Origin: Albugo candida | Lineage: Eukaryota; Oomycota; Peronosporomycetes; Albuginales; Albuginaceae | Reading direction: 5' to 3' | Length of the DNA: 64,000 nucleotides | Assembly: GCA_905220665.1 (NCBI GenBank) | Contig: CAJNAR010000178.1 | Location: 1 to 64,000, forward strand | Shown here: one piece after another, positions 42,201 through 55,300 of the stretch | Layout of the letters: every line of letters starts with the position of its first letter | Numbering within the stretch: the stretch's first letter is position 1 | Program-made: the position numbers and the translations under genes | The notes under the pieces: generated by a model | What the model saw: only the letters and a program-made list of their open reading frames with translations | Told to the model about the DNA's origin: nothing | The model's database searches: none

Positions 42201-43779
42201 TTCCTGGTGCAGTCGTTGAGCATACATACCATGGTTTCTGGAACGGTAGAACACCGCACAAAGTGAGTCCTCAAATTTAGGTAGCTTGGAGCAGAATTCA
42301 GGCGTGCTCGTTGTGTTATCGTTACTTCTACGGCCAAGCCGCTTGTAGAGTCAGCGTTGGTTCCATGTAGCAGCTCAAAAGTTCTCGAGCGATGTTATTC
42401 TATTGAACTCGTCTTCTCGACCTTAGTATTCGTGTTTGAAGATGTTGAAAACGGATCTTACGGCAACATAGTGAGTTTGAAAAGACCGCAGCAAGAAGCT
42501 TTCCCGAAACTGATATCCCCAAGATATCGAGATGTCAACTATGCCGTTTTAAGACTCGATGGTATAGAGCCCTTCTGCGTAGCGAATTAGTTGCGATGCT
42601 TTTCCTATCAGTTCCATGCAAGAAATAGCTTTGAACAGGATTTTCAGGGAAAGTGAGATAAGTCGCCGTAGAAGGAATTTACTTTTTATCTCCGATACGA
42701 AACGACACGGAATACATAAAAGTGTAGATCTCATTTGATTCTTCCAGAAACGTTCATTGATATTTTTTCTTGCATCCCGTATTCTAAAATGCTTCTGTAA
42801 TAGGAATGATGAAGCGTCAATAGAAAATGACGGCGTGGGTCAGATTTCACGCAAGCAATGTTCAGCGACAGTATAAACAGGCAGTTATCCCGTTACTTGG
42901 TATCGATCATAGTGCAAACATCTACGGTAGAGCATTGTACATTTTACCGAAGGTGAAATTGAATGACGCGTTCGTGCAAAAAGTAAATATACGGCGAAGA
43001 GAACTTCTAAAGATCAGTCGCGGTATAGCAATCTATTTCAAAGTGTTATATACTCCAAGTCAAATAATGACCGCAAGCACAGTATTCTGTGACGCTGATA
43101 CATAATATGGCAGCAAGGAGATAGTATCGGAACGAAAGCTCTTCTCTTCATCTCGAGGATACTAGCAGCACATGAGATGTATACCCTGGAGTTTAATCAC
43201 GAGGTGGACTGTGGAGACAGGTGTCTCGATCTCTCTCAACTGTTTGAGCGTGGCGATGTAACGCGGAGGCAAGACGATAGTGCTAAGATATTTTATAATC
43301 TTTGGACGGTGATAATTTTGCTCCTCCAGTAAATTAATTGGGATGTCGCTCTTCCTATTACAGAGCCCCAGGGACTTAATCCCTGACAGGCGATGCATTA
43401 TAGATTTTTAGTACGATGAGTCAGCGCGCACATTTGTAGTGATACAGAGCAAATGCAAACATATCGGTAGACGACACAAACTAATGCATGAAAACCATTT
43501 CCCTTAATAGCGACGACATACTCATCTCGTACCTGCGGAGCATGATAATCAGGGAAATGCTACATATGACGTAGCGTGAACACTCGGGAAGCGAACTCGA
43601 TGATATAATGTTATGATGCAGCCGCCACGCGTAAGTCAATCCATCAAACATGAAGAGAAGAAGCAATTTGAGTCGCCAAGTAACTGATTGGAAGAAACGG
43701 TCTCCTTCACGTTGCATGTGTTTCGACAAACCAGAAGAAGAAAGATGATAAAGCAGTCGCAGGCGTTGCTCAGCGTGTA
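39294..43779. other. Duplication-derived intergenic DNA, no supported gene
   Basis: 39,780-40,090 is related to 46,870-47,170 (shared ATTCCGAAGAA-ACATGTGTT and GACAGCTGTTTGCA-like blocks). The rest has frames up to 111 codons without domains. A GAY-rich trinucleotide stretch (GACGACGATGATGATGG) occurs near 40,923. Confidence 0.5.
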
Positions 43780-45630
43780 CGTCGTAATAATGAGCAAGTC
43801 CTCGTCGAATGAGCAATCAGTATTCAGTATTACGTACAACAACCCAGAACTGACGAAGCGGGCGAGCGGCATCTCTTCTCTTCTCCGCAATGTCTTCTTA
43901 GCCATAAGTATTAAGAATACACCCAATATATAAATCTACGACATCGCCATCCGCTTGGTTGCATGAGTAAGGAATCCTGCTAGCCTACACTGCATACCAA
44001 GCTCAGCCTCAGCTATCACGCCTTGGTGTGCCTCGTGGATAAATGCTGTCTCAATAGCAAGACACGTTTTAACCTAAATAAATAAGGCATCTTAAGCACT
44101 ACAAATGGATTTCAGGCGCTACATACTCATAGAACTTGTGCGCGAGCTCTCTCTCCATAACCTATATCTCTCTGTTGCTCTAATCGTCCAGCTACGTCTT
44201 GGGTCCTTTTGTAATTATACCTTTAGGTGTTACAGAAGGTCTCCCACCACTTTTTTTACCTTCAATACCACCGTGTGGATGATCTACAGGTTCTTCTCCC
44301 TATCATTCATGCAAAACGTGTTGGACACAAAATATTCGATTATTTAACTCATCTATCTATCGGTTTGGTTTATGCAGAAGAACACTGTACCTTACAACGA
44401 ACGCACCTGATCGAGTAAATGTCTGAGATTTGAGTTCAGTTTTGAAAATAATTAATAAGGGCGCTGATATCTTGATCCTGCTGCTCGAGATTATCACAGC
44501 CAATCTGAATCTGAAGACTCTCATTATGACACGCATTTATGAAGAAAGATGTTCATCCAAACGGTAATACTTGCACGCCAAAATCAGCGTATAACACGAG
44601 AAGTCGTTACTATTCTTCCATGCAGCAATGTACACAAAAATCAATTTGTCTGATTTCGTTTCGTCACACAATATTCCGCGCAAGAGGCACCTTATTTACA
44701 ATCTCGTAAATCGCAGCTTGTTATTCCTCCCCAAAAGGTCCAACGATATAATTCAGCTCGAAGCGGTATTTTGGCTAGAAAACGTTCGCTTTCCTTCTAC
44801 GCAAATGAGCTCGTAGCGGAAGCTACGTTAAGCAGGCTGGGTGACATATTAGCTTTTGTGCAGCAATCCAATGTGTTACTACACTTTTTCCATTATTTTG
44901 CGCGATTTGACGACGCCTGAAGAAGTTGGACTTGTAAAGAACGAGCTAAGAAAGATTGAAGTGTGCTCTCGAGTTTAGTATAAACTTACGTGCTATTAAA
45001 GCACTAAGCTCTCGGAATATCGACACCATTTTTTATTTCGTCGATTATTATCTCTACATCGAGGACAGAAAGAACACGGTAATCATCTACTTGGTTCCCT
45101 TCGATGAACCAATGTCGGCTCGTCGTGTGCAGAGAACCTTTCACCTTCATAGATGAGAACAGATCTTGAAGTATCCATTTCTGTCCACATAGTAGGGCGT
45201 AATACTTCTACCAAAATGGCATCGAAGATGAAAAATAAATTGCACAAACGACAGAGGGATAGCCTTCTGCAAGACATGGGAAGATGGCGGGCCCGCCTGG
45301 GATTCCGTCATTATCCCGTACATAAAAAAAACATTTTCGAGGACCCGAAGGGACACATCAGTGCTTATGCACCCCTCTGACAGTCTAGGCCTCAAAGCAA
45401 ACTCAGGGACACGGTTGTCGAGTATATCTAGTGAGAAAACATCTTTGCAATTTAACCACATTAGGTTTACGTTGTGCACATATAATTTCTCTTAATCCAG
45501 CTATCATTTTACGTTATTCTACATCCAGGACGCTTTCCGCATGTTCCAGGCGCAAAATCAGTGTCTAATCTTAATAGCCGCCTGGTAAGCTGCATGAGTT
45601 TTTATAAAATAACGTCTTCCGTGCCGTCAG
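43780..45630. repeat. Segmental duplication, copy A (partner 50,220-52,310)
   Basis: Order and sequence of several blocks are shared with 50,220-52,310. Examples are GTCGAATGAGCAATCAGTA near 43,805, a GCGTGCAATTAAAGCACT-like block near 44,990, GGCTCGTCGTGTGCAGA near 45,117 and CTAATCCAGCTATCAT-like near 45,495. Similarity is patchy, so the duplication is old. Open frames inside (up to 110 codons) are not conserved between the copies, which argues against genes. Confidence 0.7.
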
Positions 45631-45910
45631 ACAGCGTCTCGAGAGGTCCGCTTCCATGCGTGATCGATAGGCTTGCAGGTTTTGTGCAAGTTCTGCACTT
45701 CTTGAATGGAATCCAGATTTCTGCGGGGAAGCAAGATTGATAATTACGAGTATAGATGGGCACAATATAAGGATAGAAGGCGTGCGACGATGAGTGCTCG
45801 GGCCGTGTAAGATAAAAAACACGCATTGGAAGGGTGAAAAGTGTTTACTTCAGACTACCAGGAAAAATGAATTATCCAAAATACGTCTGAGCAGAGGGAA
45901 GTTGCGATTT

Positions 45911-46339
45911 TCACATCGGAACGGGGCAACTACATTTGGATAGCACATACCAGTACGACAAGTGGCTCTGACTTAGGTGATGACCAATATCGATGCCACA
46001 GTAACCTGGAGATCGTGCACAGATCAAAATGTCAGCAGTGTTTGCTCCTCGGAGGTATTTTTTGAGGAGTTCCGTGTATCTCGGGTTGCGAACTTTGAAC
46101 TGCGCGATTTTCGTTTCGATGATTTTCAGTACTTCCGTTTTTTGAGAACGACTTGCAGCGTGCTTCCATTTGTCTATAAGTAAATTTATCACACCATTAT
46201 CGTCAGGTCGACGTTGACATGTGGTGTCGCAGGTATTCTTAGGAAACGCTGGCGCTCCACGTGAAAGCTGAACATTCTTCTGCGCTGTCAGAGTGGATAA
46301 ATTGACCAGGAGTACAGTAAGTGACATAGCTCTGATCAT
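45911..46339 (-). CDS. Small secreted protein E2 (candidate effector family)
   Basis: The ATG at 46,339 gives a signal peptide (MIRAMSLTVLLVNLSTLTAQ, cut near residue 19-20), and the start agrees with paralogue E1 at 36,814. The product is 142 residues. Cysteines: a C-x3-C pair early in the mature part, ILICARSPGYCG, and a C-terminal SKCSC. The middle is a predicted helix rich in Lys. The whole coding region and about 250 bp of 3' flank match the E1 locus (36,100-37,020), so the two come from one segmental duplication. The upstream region to about 47,170 also resembles that of E3. No domain is known to me. A role in host interaction is inferred from secretion, family diversity and location. 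Confidence 0.78.
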   Translation of the reverse strand: MIRAMSLTVLLVNLSTLTAQKNVQLSRGAPAFPKNTCDTTCQRRPDDNGVINLLIDKWKHAASRSQKTEVLKIIETKIAQFKVRNPRYTELLKKYLRGANTADILICARSPGYCGIDIGHHLSQSHLSYWYVLSKCSCPVPM

Positions 46340-46358
46340 TAGCATTGTTGTGAACCTT

Positions 46359-46377
46359 GTAGAATTGCAAAGTGAAC
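46359..46377 (-). promoter_or_regulatory. Oomycete Inr+FPR core promoter of E2
   Basis: On the minus strand GTTCACTTTGCAATTCTAC: TCACTTT (Inr) followed by CAATTCTAC (FPR-like), about 20 nt before the ATG. It corresponds base for base to the E1 and E3 promoters. Confidence 0.75.
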
Positions 46378-49300
46378 AGATAATACGTCTCAATTGTAAA
46401 TCAACAATCAAAAGTGCTGCGTATAGGATACATGTGGACGCTTTCTTCCCACTCTTTCTCTTCGTAACGTACCTTTCAAACGTGCGTTGGTAATTTTCTC
46501 GGGTATGGAACCTAACCATCCTCTGCCACCTGTTGCATCTCATTCCCGTATCACATGATACTCCTTGTATATGTATGACGCATTGATTTATTGAATGCGT
46601 TCCGATAATATAAGAATCCCTAAAATCTGCAGACTCACATTGAATTCTCTTGGATGAATAAACTAAGCTTGATAATCGATCAGCTTGATGTTGGATGAGT
46701 CAAAAACCTGTTTTTCTTATTAGCCGTATTGTGACTTTCGTAATCCCAACGATGGATATGACGATATCGTCAAGGTGAAGGTATACCGGATTGAGCAGCC
46801 AAAACATGGCTTTTATGCGTTACATACCATATATTGCTCTATTCCATATTGATTGATGGTTCCTATGAGTGCTACCAAGTTGTTCACCTAACACACACAT
46901 CATTCGAAATTCCGAAGAATACATGTGTTCAAGTTTCTGTAAACCTGCATTCGTAGGTGTATCTATAATCACGTGTAAGAAATGAGTATTCAGTGAGAAC
47001 ATCCTTCTTGACTGTCGTCTTTGAGGAACATCTGTTTGCAATAAATTTCCATACAAACTGAGAATATGGCTTTCCACAAATTCTCACGAATAAATGACCG
47101 CGTCTGAGCTTCGGGTAATTTTGGATACGATTCTACAGCGCCACGTAGCTCCAGTTTTTTCAACTTGGTGATTGTCACATTCGATCTCCATTTGAGCATG
47201 CATTGATACATCTTATAGACAGCGTATGTCAAATTTGCTAGCTGCATTATACAAGATAGCTAGAAAATGGCGCTACGGTTTGCATACTACTCTCTCCACA
47301 TATTCTTATATTGTTTTTTGTAAGAGGTCTGGATGCTCCAATCTGCGTTGTTCTTGTGCTTTTCCATTATATCCTCTTTGATAGCGACAACAAATTTTTG
47401 GACGAGCGATTCGTATTCCCACAATCTTACTTTTTCGTTTCCTGTAATTGATTCACTAAGATAGACTTATTTCCAAATCGCTTTTGCTCTCCCATACCTC
47501 TGATTCTCATCCCAGGAAATGTCTTGTACACATGTGCACTTTGGCCTTCAATGTCATATTTGCGGCAAAGTAATTCTCGATTGTACAATTCGAATTGCAT
47601 ACTGGGAAAAACACGTTAATACCAAATGCTCCCTGCTGCAGGAACTTTTTCCACATACTTTGAAATGTTCAGTACGCATGAGCAAGCCGACGGAATTCGA
47701 TACTTGCGAGATATCCTTCAAAACGATCCGAAAATTCGTATCGCATCTTGTATGTCGTTCGGATGTTGTAAATGTCTTCCTTGAGTCGTATGGGTGTACA
47801 TGATCCCAGATTATCGTGTTAATACGCCTCGATCGCGCGGATCGGCTTCATTGCAGCTTGAAAATATTGAATCGTGCTATCGATATATTATAAAGACGTT
47901 GATTCAGTTATAGCGTAACAATATTGGCGTACGTTTGATGACTCCTATCTTAGCATAAGACGTATGGATCAGTGATGAAAAAGAAAGTATGGGGCATGGA
48001 TACCTAAGCCCTGCAGCGAATGAACTGGATAGCAGATATAATCAGTTTCTTTTCAGAAACATGCCTATTAATCTTACAATTAAAATCTTCACAATAGGAA
48101 GAACGTTCAGCATGAATTATTGCGATCGTGGGGCTTTAATTGTGAAATAAAAGCTCCGATGCGAATTTATTGTTCTTGTGAATCAAAAGAAGAATAGAAC
48201 TGCTTAGGAGGATTCAAAGCGTTTTGATTGCGTTGATGTAGAATGGGAGGAGGTTCAGGATCAGTCAAACGATAACTTTTTCGTTTACGACAGGGATGGC
48301 ATCACGGTATGAATGCGAATGGATCGATGCTTCAGGGAAGACTTGTGACTGATTGCTTCTCTTACTTGATGGGAAAGACATCGCCGCTTTAATTGACAGA
48401 AATTGTACATGGCATCTGAAAGATGCGAAGGTCAGTCCGGTTTATGACAGCACCTCGAATAGGAGTGCATTCAGAAGTACTGAAGTGCAGGTCTATGATA
48501 TCAAAATTGGCGATAGTGTCCGAGCGGACTGGCGTTAAGACTGACCAATTCGTGACACAAAGAATAGCAGTAGTTTCAAGATGATTTGTGTATTGTTATC
48601 ACGTGGTTTGAAATTGTGCTGCTGGAAGAATCATCGGAATATGGTGAAGATTTCGCAGCAACGTCTGGCAAGAGTAGCGCGAAAAAGATGACGGGTTGGT
48701 ATAGTGAGATGGAATGGAATACTTACATCTCTCCTACACACCTTCGAATCACCCGATGTACCAGTTTTCTCTGGATGCGTCATTCGTGCGCTTTTGTAAC
48801 ATTTGTGAACTTCGTACGATTACGGATTCATGGTAAATGACGTTCGAGTGCAGGCGTTTTGTTAACTCAAACATTGCATACATCGTTTTTGGTCACATAA
48901 TCCCTTCAGGTAGTAAGATACATGTTTCTCGAAATAGAAATTAGATACTGCTTGTTTGCGTTGTTTCGTTTCATGATGGATTACCCGAGTTCGTTCTTAT
49001 CTGAAAAATTCAGTCCGATCAAATTAATAATGCGGCTGTTAGAAAGAGTGTGCTCAAAGGCTCCATATCACGAGTTAACCACAACTTCGCAAATTTGCAA
49101 CTCGACAATTCTCTTGGGATCTAAATCGTGCATCCATGAGATCAGTGAAATGATTTCTTGCAGACACAACACAATGTTGCGTTCATGCAGCATCTCAGCT
49201 TCTTCAGCGATGTTTTGTTTGCTATCGAGCTCATCGTTTGTACCGAAGTATCCTTTCTTTCGATATTGCATTTGCACTAGTAATGTAATCGACATATCGC

Positions 49301-50219
49301 ATTAATGCGCTTAGGAGGATTTTGTGATGTTGAGGTGTCGGCATCGTGTGACTTTGATGCCTTTGAATTAGGTGGTATAGAGGCTTGTGGTGGAAGAACA
49401 CGGCACGGCCTAACGGTAGATAAGTGGAGGATTATAGTGTCGTCAAATCTGTGTTTGAAAGCAAAATCCGCACGCTCCAGTGAAGCTACAGGAAACATCA
49501 GTTTGTTGTGCAATTCATTCGAAAGGGAATAAATATGAAATTCCCGCTAAGATAATCGAGAAATGAGGACGTCGTCGTAGAAGGATTTTCTCTTGTATTC
49601 ACGACAAGTATGGCATGAAGACTAGCAAACTTGTAGCTAGTGTTTGGGCTTTTTCAAAAGATTTATTTATCTTCTTTTCATTCCCTGCATTCTTCGATAT
49701 ACTGTCTTTAGGAAATGCTCAGTGCTCAATGAATCTCTCGGACTGATGGAGAAGACGATGACGCTAGGATTCAGCCTCCGTAAATACAAAACGCACTTCA
49801 GCCTTTTCTTTCTATCGGTTATCATGCGATTAGCTGATGGATGGAAGTATGATAGTACGAATCAAAGCACATCATACGTGAGGTACTTGTACGTGCATTT
49901 CCGGTTGCCGTACGCATAGTAATGAGCTCGTAGTCGGGAAGTAAGTTCTTGTTTTTTATCTTAACAGTAGGATTCACATCTTCCTGTATCCTTCTCGATG
50001 TTATACTGCCTCAAGGAATACAGAAACGATAGATAATCACTTTCCATGCGCTTGGCGCACCCTAATGCTGGGAAGGATTTGGAAACCATAAAAACGAAAA
50101 GATTCATTCTCGCCCACTTTACTTATCGTGGAAGTTGATTGCCTCATCGTGGGTCCTTTTCGTTACCACTGTTCTAGAGAAGAGAAAGCACTCGTAGACG
50201 CCAATCAGCATGTATATCT
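46378..50219. other. Intergenic, no supported gene
   Basis: 46,870-47,170 is the partner of 39,780-40,090. The plus frame 47,519-47,803 (94 codons) has a suggestive run of Cys/His (CTHVHFGLQCHICGK) that could be a relic of a zinc-binding protein, but it is unsupported otherwise. A 127-codon plus frame (48922-49305) has no domain. Confidence 0.45.
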
Positions 50220-52310
50220 TATGTCAAAATCAATAAGCAATAGCTCGTCGAATAGGCAATCAGTACGCAGTTGAATGTTCTTTAGAAACGAGTAGAAGAA
50301 TAATCTCTTGGAAAGGTCACATATCCGCTCTTGTCGACGATGTCTTCTGTTCCATAAATACCGAGGGTCATCATTCCATGCGGCAACTCACTGCATTATC
50401 AAAATACAAGATGAAACGAGAAAGGTTCAACAAAAACGAATCACCGCGACCAAATAAAAGCTAAGCCTGTAGTAACACGCTTTTGCCTCCCTCGTGGATG
50501 TTTATCATCTCAGCGTGAGCTAAGAGGATTATTTTTACTAGTACAGAGGAATATTTCATCCTCCACAATGAAATTTTCTTCATTATTTAGTGATTATAAT
50601 AAGTGATTTAGATCACTCTCCACGACCTGCATATCTCTCCGGTTTCAAGCCTTGCGGCTTGCAGCTACGTCTCACTTGAGTTCTGCAGTCTCTAAGTGAA
50701 ACGAGTTAGACGTGACTTGGTTATATTTCAAAGTCTTTTATACATCAGCTGATTTCTGTCGCAGAAATACTGATAATCTCTTTTTTTGTCTCCCTTGTCG
50801 CTATCAGATTTCATTGATACTTGACCAAAAATGAGCAGCTAGAGCTCTTCTGTTTCGATTCAGCTGTTATGACACTATTGCAGATAATCAGAAGGCTCTG
50901 CTTCCAATGCACCTAGGAAAATTACATGCTAAAGGATTGGTAAGCGGTGATGGAAGTGGGACTCATAAGCCAACCCAGCTGCCGACTCGAATTGTCGTTC
51001 CTTTGCCCTTCATACTGCGACATTCCTAATAGTCACGTCGTTTGTTTACGTTCAAGGATACTTAATCAATTTAAGTAGGAACAATGCTTCCGTTCTATCA
51101 CGTGTAGTCGTTTCTCCTTATAAAGTCAATCGCGCAGTTGTAGTTCGATTGGAAGCAGTATAAATGCCCTGTCGTGTCATGTTGAGCCGTGTTGAGCGAC
51201 GAGATCGGGCTGCTGCGATCAAAAATCTTATGCGCATCAAACAACGGTCTCGCTACCCTTTTTTAGATTCCTATTGCGCACGATTTCACCATGCAGGAAT
51301 AAGGTTCGCGCGTTGTGAAGAACGAGCTAAAGTGTACTTCTGAATTCTGATATAAACGTGCGTGCAATTAAAGCACTTACCTTGGAATGTCGACACGATT
51401 TTTTATGTCGACTATCAGTAACTCTCCATCGAGAAGACAAAGAGCACAATAATCACCTACTTGGCTCCCTTCGGTCGGCTCGTCGTGTGCAGAAAGCTTT
51501 TCTTCTTCACACATGATAGCAGATGTTGACGTATCCATTTCTGTTCACAAAGTTGGTCGTAATCTCTTTGCTGATGACTGGCTCCTTTCAGCAGGCATCC
51601 AAATACTGGGTTTTCAGATTTGAAAAAAATAGTTCTTTTAAAATGTCATCCAAGATGGTAAATACGTTGCAGAAATATCAGTGGGGTAGCCTTTAGTAAG
51701 ATACAAAAAGATGCCGGGTCCATCTGGTATTTCATTATCCTCCCGTACAGAGATATTACATTTTGGAGGACTCGAGGGGACACACCAGTGCCTATGCGCA
51801 CTTCCGATAGAGAAGGCCTTAAAGCAAAGTTAGGGGCACAGTTAAAAAAAGGCCACCTACACAGGATAAACCATGATAGGTTAACGTTTGTGCACATATA
51901 AATAATCCTAATCCAGCTATCATGCAACGCTATTCTACATCTGAAACGGCTTCCAGATATCTGTAGCGAGTCAACTAGCTGTTCGAGATATCCCGGCAAG
52001 CCCGTGAGCCTCTCACGAACCCGGCCCTCAACAACATAAAAGCGTCGGAACAACAACTCGGTAAAGTGTAGGACAGCGGCCTGTTTGTACTTACTCTAGA
52101 TTTTGAGTGATGTAAATCTAGAAGATTTGAAAGATCTTTGTGACCGAGACCGTTAATAATAGAGGTTTAGGAAGTAAGAGAACTGATTTTCGACTACGGA
52201 AGTCACTACAATATCCCAGGCGAAAAAGTAATGGCTACTATCTAGCTTGGTGAGATGCATGAAAATTCAAAAAAGAATGTTCCTTGTACCGTCAGATAGA
52301 CGTAAATATC
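50220..52310. repeat. Segmental duplication, copy B (partner 43,780-45,630)
   Basis: Shares blocks in the same order with 43,780-45,630, for example TCGTCGAATAGGCAATCAGT near 50,243, AATTAAAGCACTTA near 51,366, GGCTCGTCGTGTGCAGA near 51,476 and GACACACCAGTGCCTATGC near 51,780. A 136-codon minus frame (51646-52056) is not conserved in copy A. Copy B lacks the secreted-protein gene that follows copy A. Confidence 0.7.
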
Positions 52311-55300
52311 TAAAAGTATCAACCTCATGATTGAAGCACAAGTCGTATATCACCAGCGAATTAGCGCCATTTGGAGCCATCGTGAAATAACAGCTCAATC
52401 AAGTAATCACTCTTGATGCTTTCCCCAGATGTTCAGCATTCGACAACGTGGTCGTAATTTCAAGCAAAACAAAACACAATGAGCAGCATCTCGCTTCCGT
52501 CCTTTTTATATTTACTTTATGTCGAGTGGTTATTCAAGTGCTCGTTTTTTGACGTCTTCAGCATCCGTTTCAGTCATGCTTTTCAATATGGCTGCGGATG
52601 TTCGTTCTTCCATGGGAAGACACACTCAATAACGCCGTAACAAAAAAAAACTCGAAAATGGATTTTTATTTTCCGCGGCAGAGTAGCCCTTTTTCATCGG
52701 TATAAAGGCCAAACTACGGTCATGATTGCAGCTAGGTCAATGCAGTAAAGCGAAATGATTTCATTTACGCACTTGAGCAAAAACCATCTTGGAAGTTGCT
52801 GATGATTTTATTTCAAGCGAGATGATGTGTGATATTCGCATGCCATTATCAGTGTAGTGTTGGGCATAAAGCTCCTAATGGGCGTCATATACTCAACAAC
52901 GAACACATTTGCTTCACGTTGGCAATATCCTTACTGCATCTTTTCTGCCTCGATGAAAGAAGAGCGATGCAAGGATCAAGTAGCGTCGGACACGTATCTC
53001 GTGAAGGAAATGGAAGACTTGGATCATAAGAAGCTTTTTGACGAAGAGCAGAGTTTCTTTAGACTGGCAACTTCGTACCACAAGATCGTGACACAGGATC
53101 AAGTTGAAACCAAGTCGATTGTCGTCCAGCGTATGGCTTGTAGGGCATCTAATTGATCATCTTCTCAGAACGTTCTTCTCAAGTGATTCGCACAATTGCA
53201 TAGTCATGCAAGTCCGATACAATGTCGTGATATAGAATTCAGGTTGAACGATCTCACATTTGGCGATTCTCAATCAGGTGACTTAAATCTAATCGTGCCT
53301 TGTCGTTCTTGAGTCAGTAAAACTCTCTGGAAATAGGCTTACGGTTGCCTATGCGTTTGAAAAAAAAATCTAATTGAGAAGTCTTCATATTTTTCTCCCT
53401 CTGCGAATTGGTATGCGACACACACAGTACAAGACCTCTAGAAGACAGCAAGAAGTATTTATACTATGCTGCAAAGTTCGTTGATGTTCAATGTCTTAGT
53501 TGGGAAGCTACAGATACATGGAATATGCGCAGAAATTTTTTTCTTAGACATGCGAAGCTGCAGTTGCATTTGTCTCAAGGTGGATACACTGGTGGCCATC
53601 TGTTGAGAAATGCACTCGAAAGTCTTATTCGGGCAGCACAACAAAGTACGATGTCCGGAAAAGCTCCAATGCACTGCAGCATGCTAATGTAGTATTTTAT
53701 AGACTGAGTTGTCTAAAAGTGAGGCTCTTTTAAACTCTACATGAATCAACAAGTGTTTGACAATTGGTTTCGCTTTTCGTCACACTTGTGAACGTATCGA
53801 CTTCTGAGACGGTAAATGATCAAACGAATTAAAAAGTCTGCTTGGTCAATAAGCAATGGAACTTCGTTAGAACGTCATACATGTAATCAGAATCGATGCC
53901 AAACACACGTGCTACTTGTGCCAACGCTCATTCGTCGGAGAAGCGAGATGCAATCAATTTATAACGCTTCTCTCTCTTTGTAATGGTACACTTCTCCTTG
54001 AGTGTTTTACTCTACATATATTCCAAGCGATAGCAAATCGCAAAGACTTGTTATAAGACGTTATCCTTAGCAATACAGGCGCTCGATATCGCTTCAGAGG
54101 CCATCAACAGGTTCGCCTCTGTGGTTTTGAACAATTTTGTACGTCTTCAATCAGTAAAGTAAGAGCAGCTTTTTTATTTTCCAAGGTGTAGGAAGATTGC
54201 TACTTTTTGTGCGATCCCCAACCTCCCACCATAAAGATGCGGGCATTTGATAGCTATAGCTGCATTCCGTACGCACTTAAAATTGATGAATTTAAATATA
54301 GCGAACTCAATAAGCTAACATTAGTACCCATCCAGTTCATCAAATTAATCATTTTGTAGCGATCAATAGTGTATTTGGTAGGTTATTTAGAGAACACGAT
54401 GTCGATGTTTACGTATTTGCATGCAGCGTTGTGTCTTTTTCCGACGCAACTTTGCCACAGCTTGTTGAGTACTATCGATCTGTAAGGGTTCCAATAAGGG
54501 TCAGAAGCGTGCAAGTCATGGGCAGCGAAAGCTGTCCTGCCTCGTATCTCAGCAGCAACAGCAATGGTGGAAAGAAACTAAATGGATGCGCAGGTATGGT
54601 GATTTATCGCTTGCTTTCCAAGTAGTTATAATTCGTTGAAAAATGCTGAAAAGCTGAAGGTTAAGGAATGTCGAGATGTCATATAATCGTGAGAATTTAT
54701 CTGCATCATACATGCGCGAATTAAGCCTAGCTCCTCATATCTTGTCTCTGGACACGACAGAATAGAACCATGCAAATACTTAATTGACGTGCAGCGACGA
54801 TAGGCCCTAAATGATGAATAGTCCTTTCACTCAAACCATTCGCACAAGTGTTGAAGGAATAGTAACACTTACAGCTCTATTTGTGGATAGAAATGTATAT
54901 CACTTTGTCTTTAGAAAGCATCTTTGGACTAAGATAGATGCACCTTCGTGAAAGCATACAAAAGTGCATTTGAAGATTGAACCAAAACCTTCAGTCAAGG
55001 TCTGTCGCTGAGAGAACGAAACCTTGAGAGAGTATCATCGATAGTTACTATGAGTGGTGAAGTGTGTCAGACAATGACGGACAGCCTCCATATATACTTA
55101 GAAATATCAAATCTGATAATGACAGCTTTGATTCTATTTAGTAAAAAATATTTGGAAAAATAGCGCTGGCAAAAGATACCCCAGCAACGTATGATGCTAC
55201 TTTTTCTATTTCTCACTGCATTTGGAAATGACAAAAATACACTTTCGAAATATGAGGGTTGATAAGAGGAGAATATATTTTGCAGCAGCATTTTTGTTGT

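Noticed and set aside
51646..52056. 136-codon minus-strand gene
   Set aside because: The duplicated partner region at 45 kb does not preserve the frame, and no domain or signal peptide is present.
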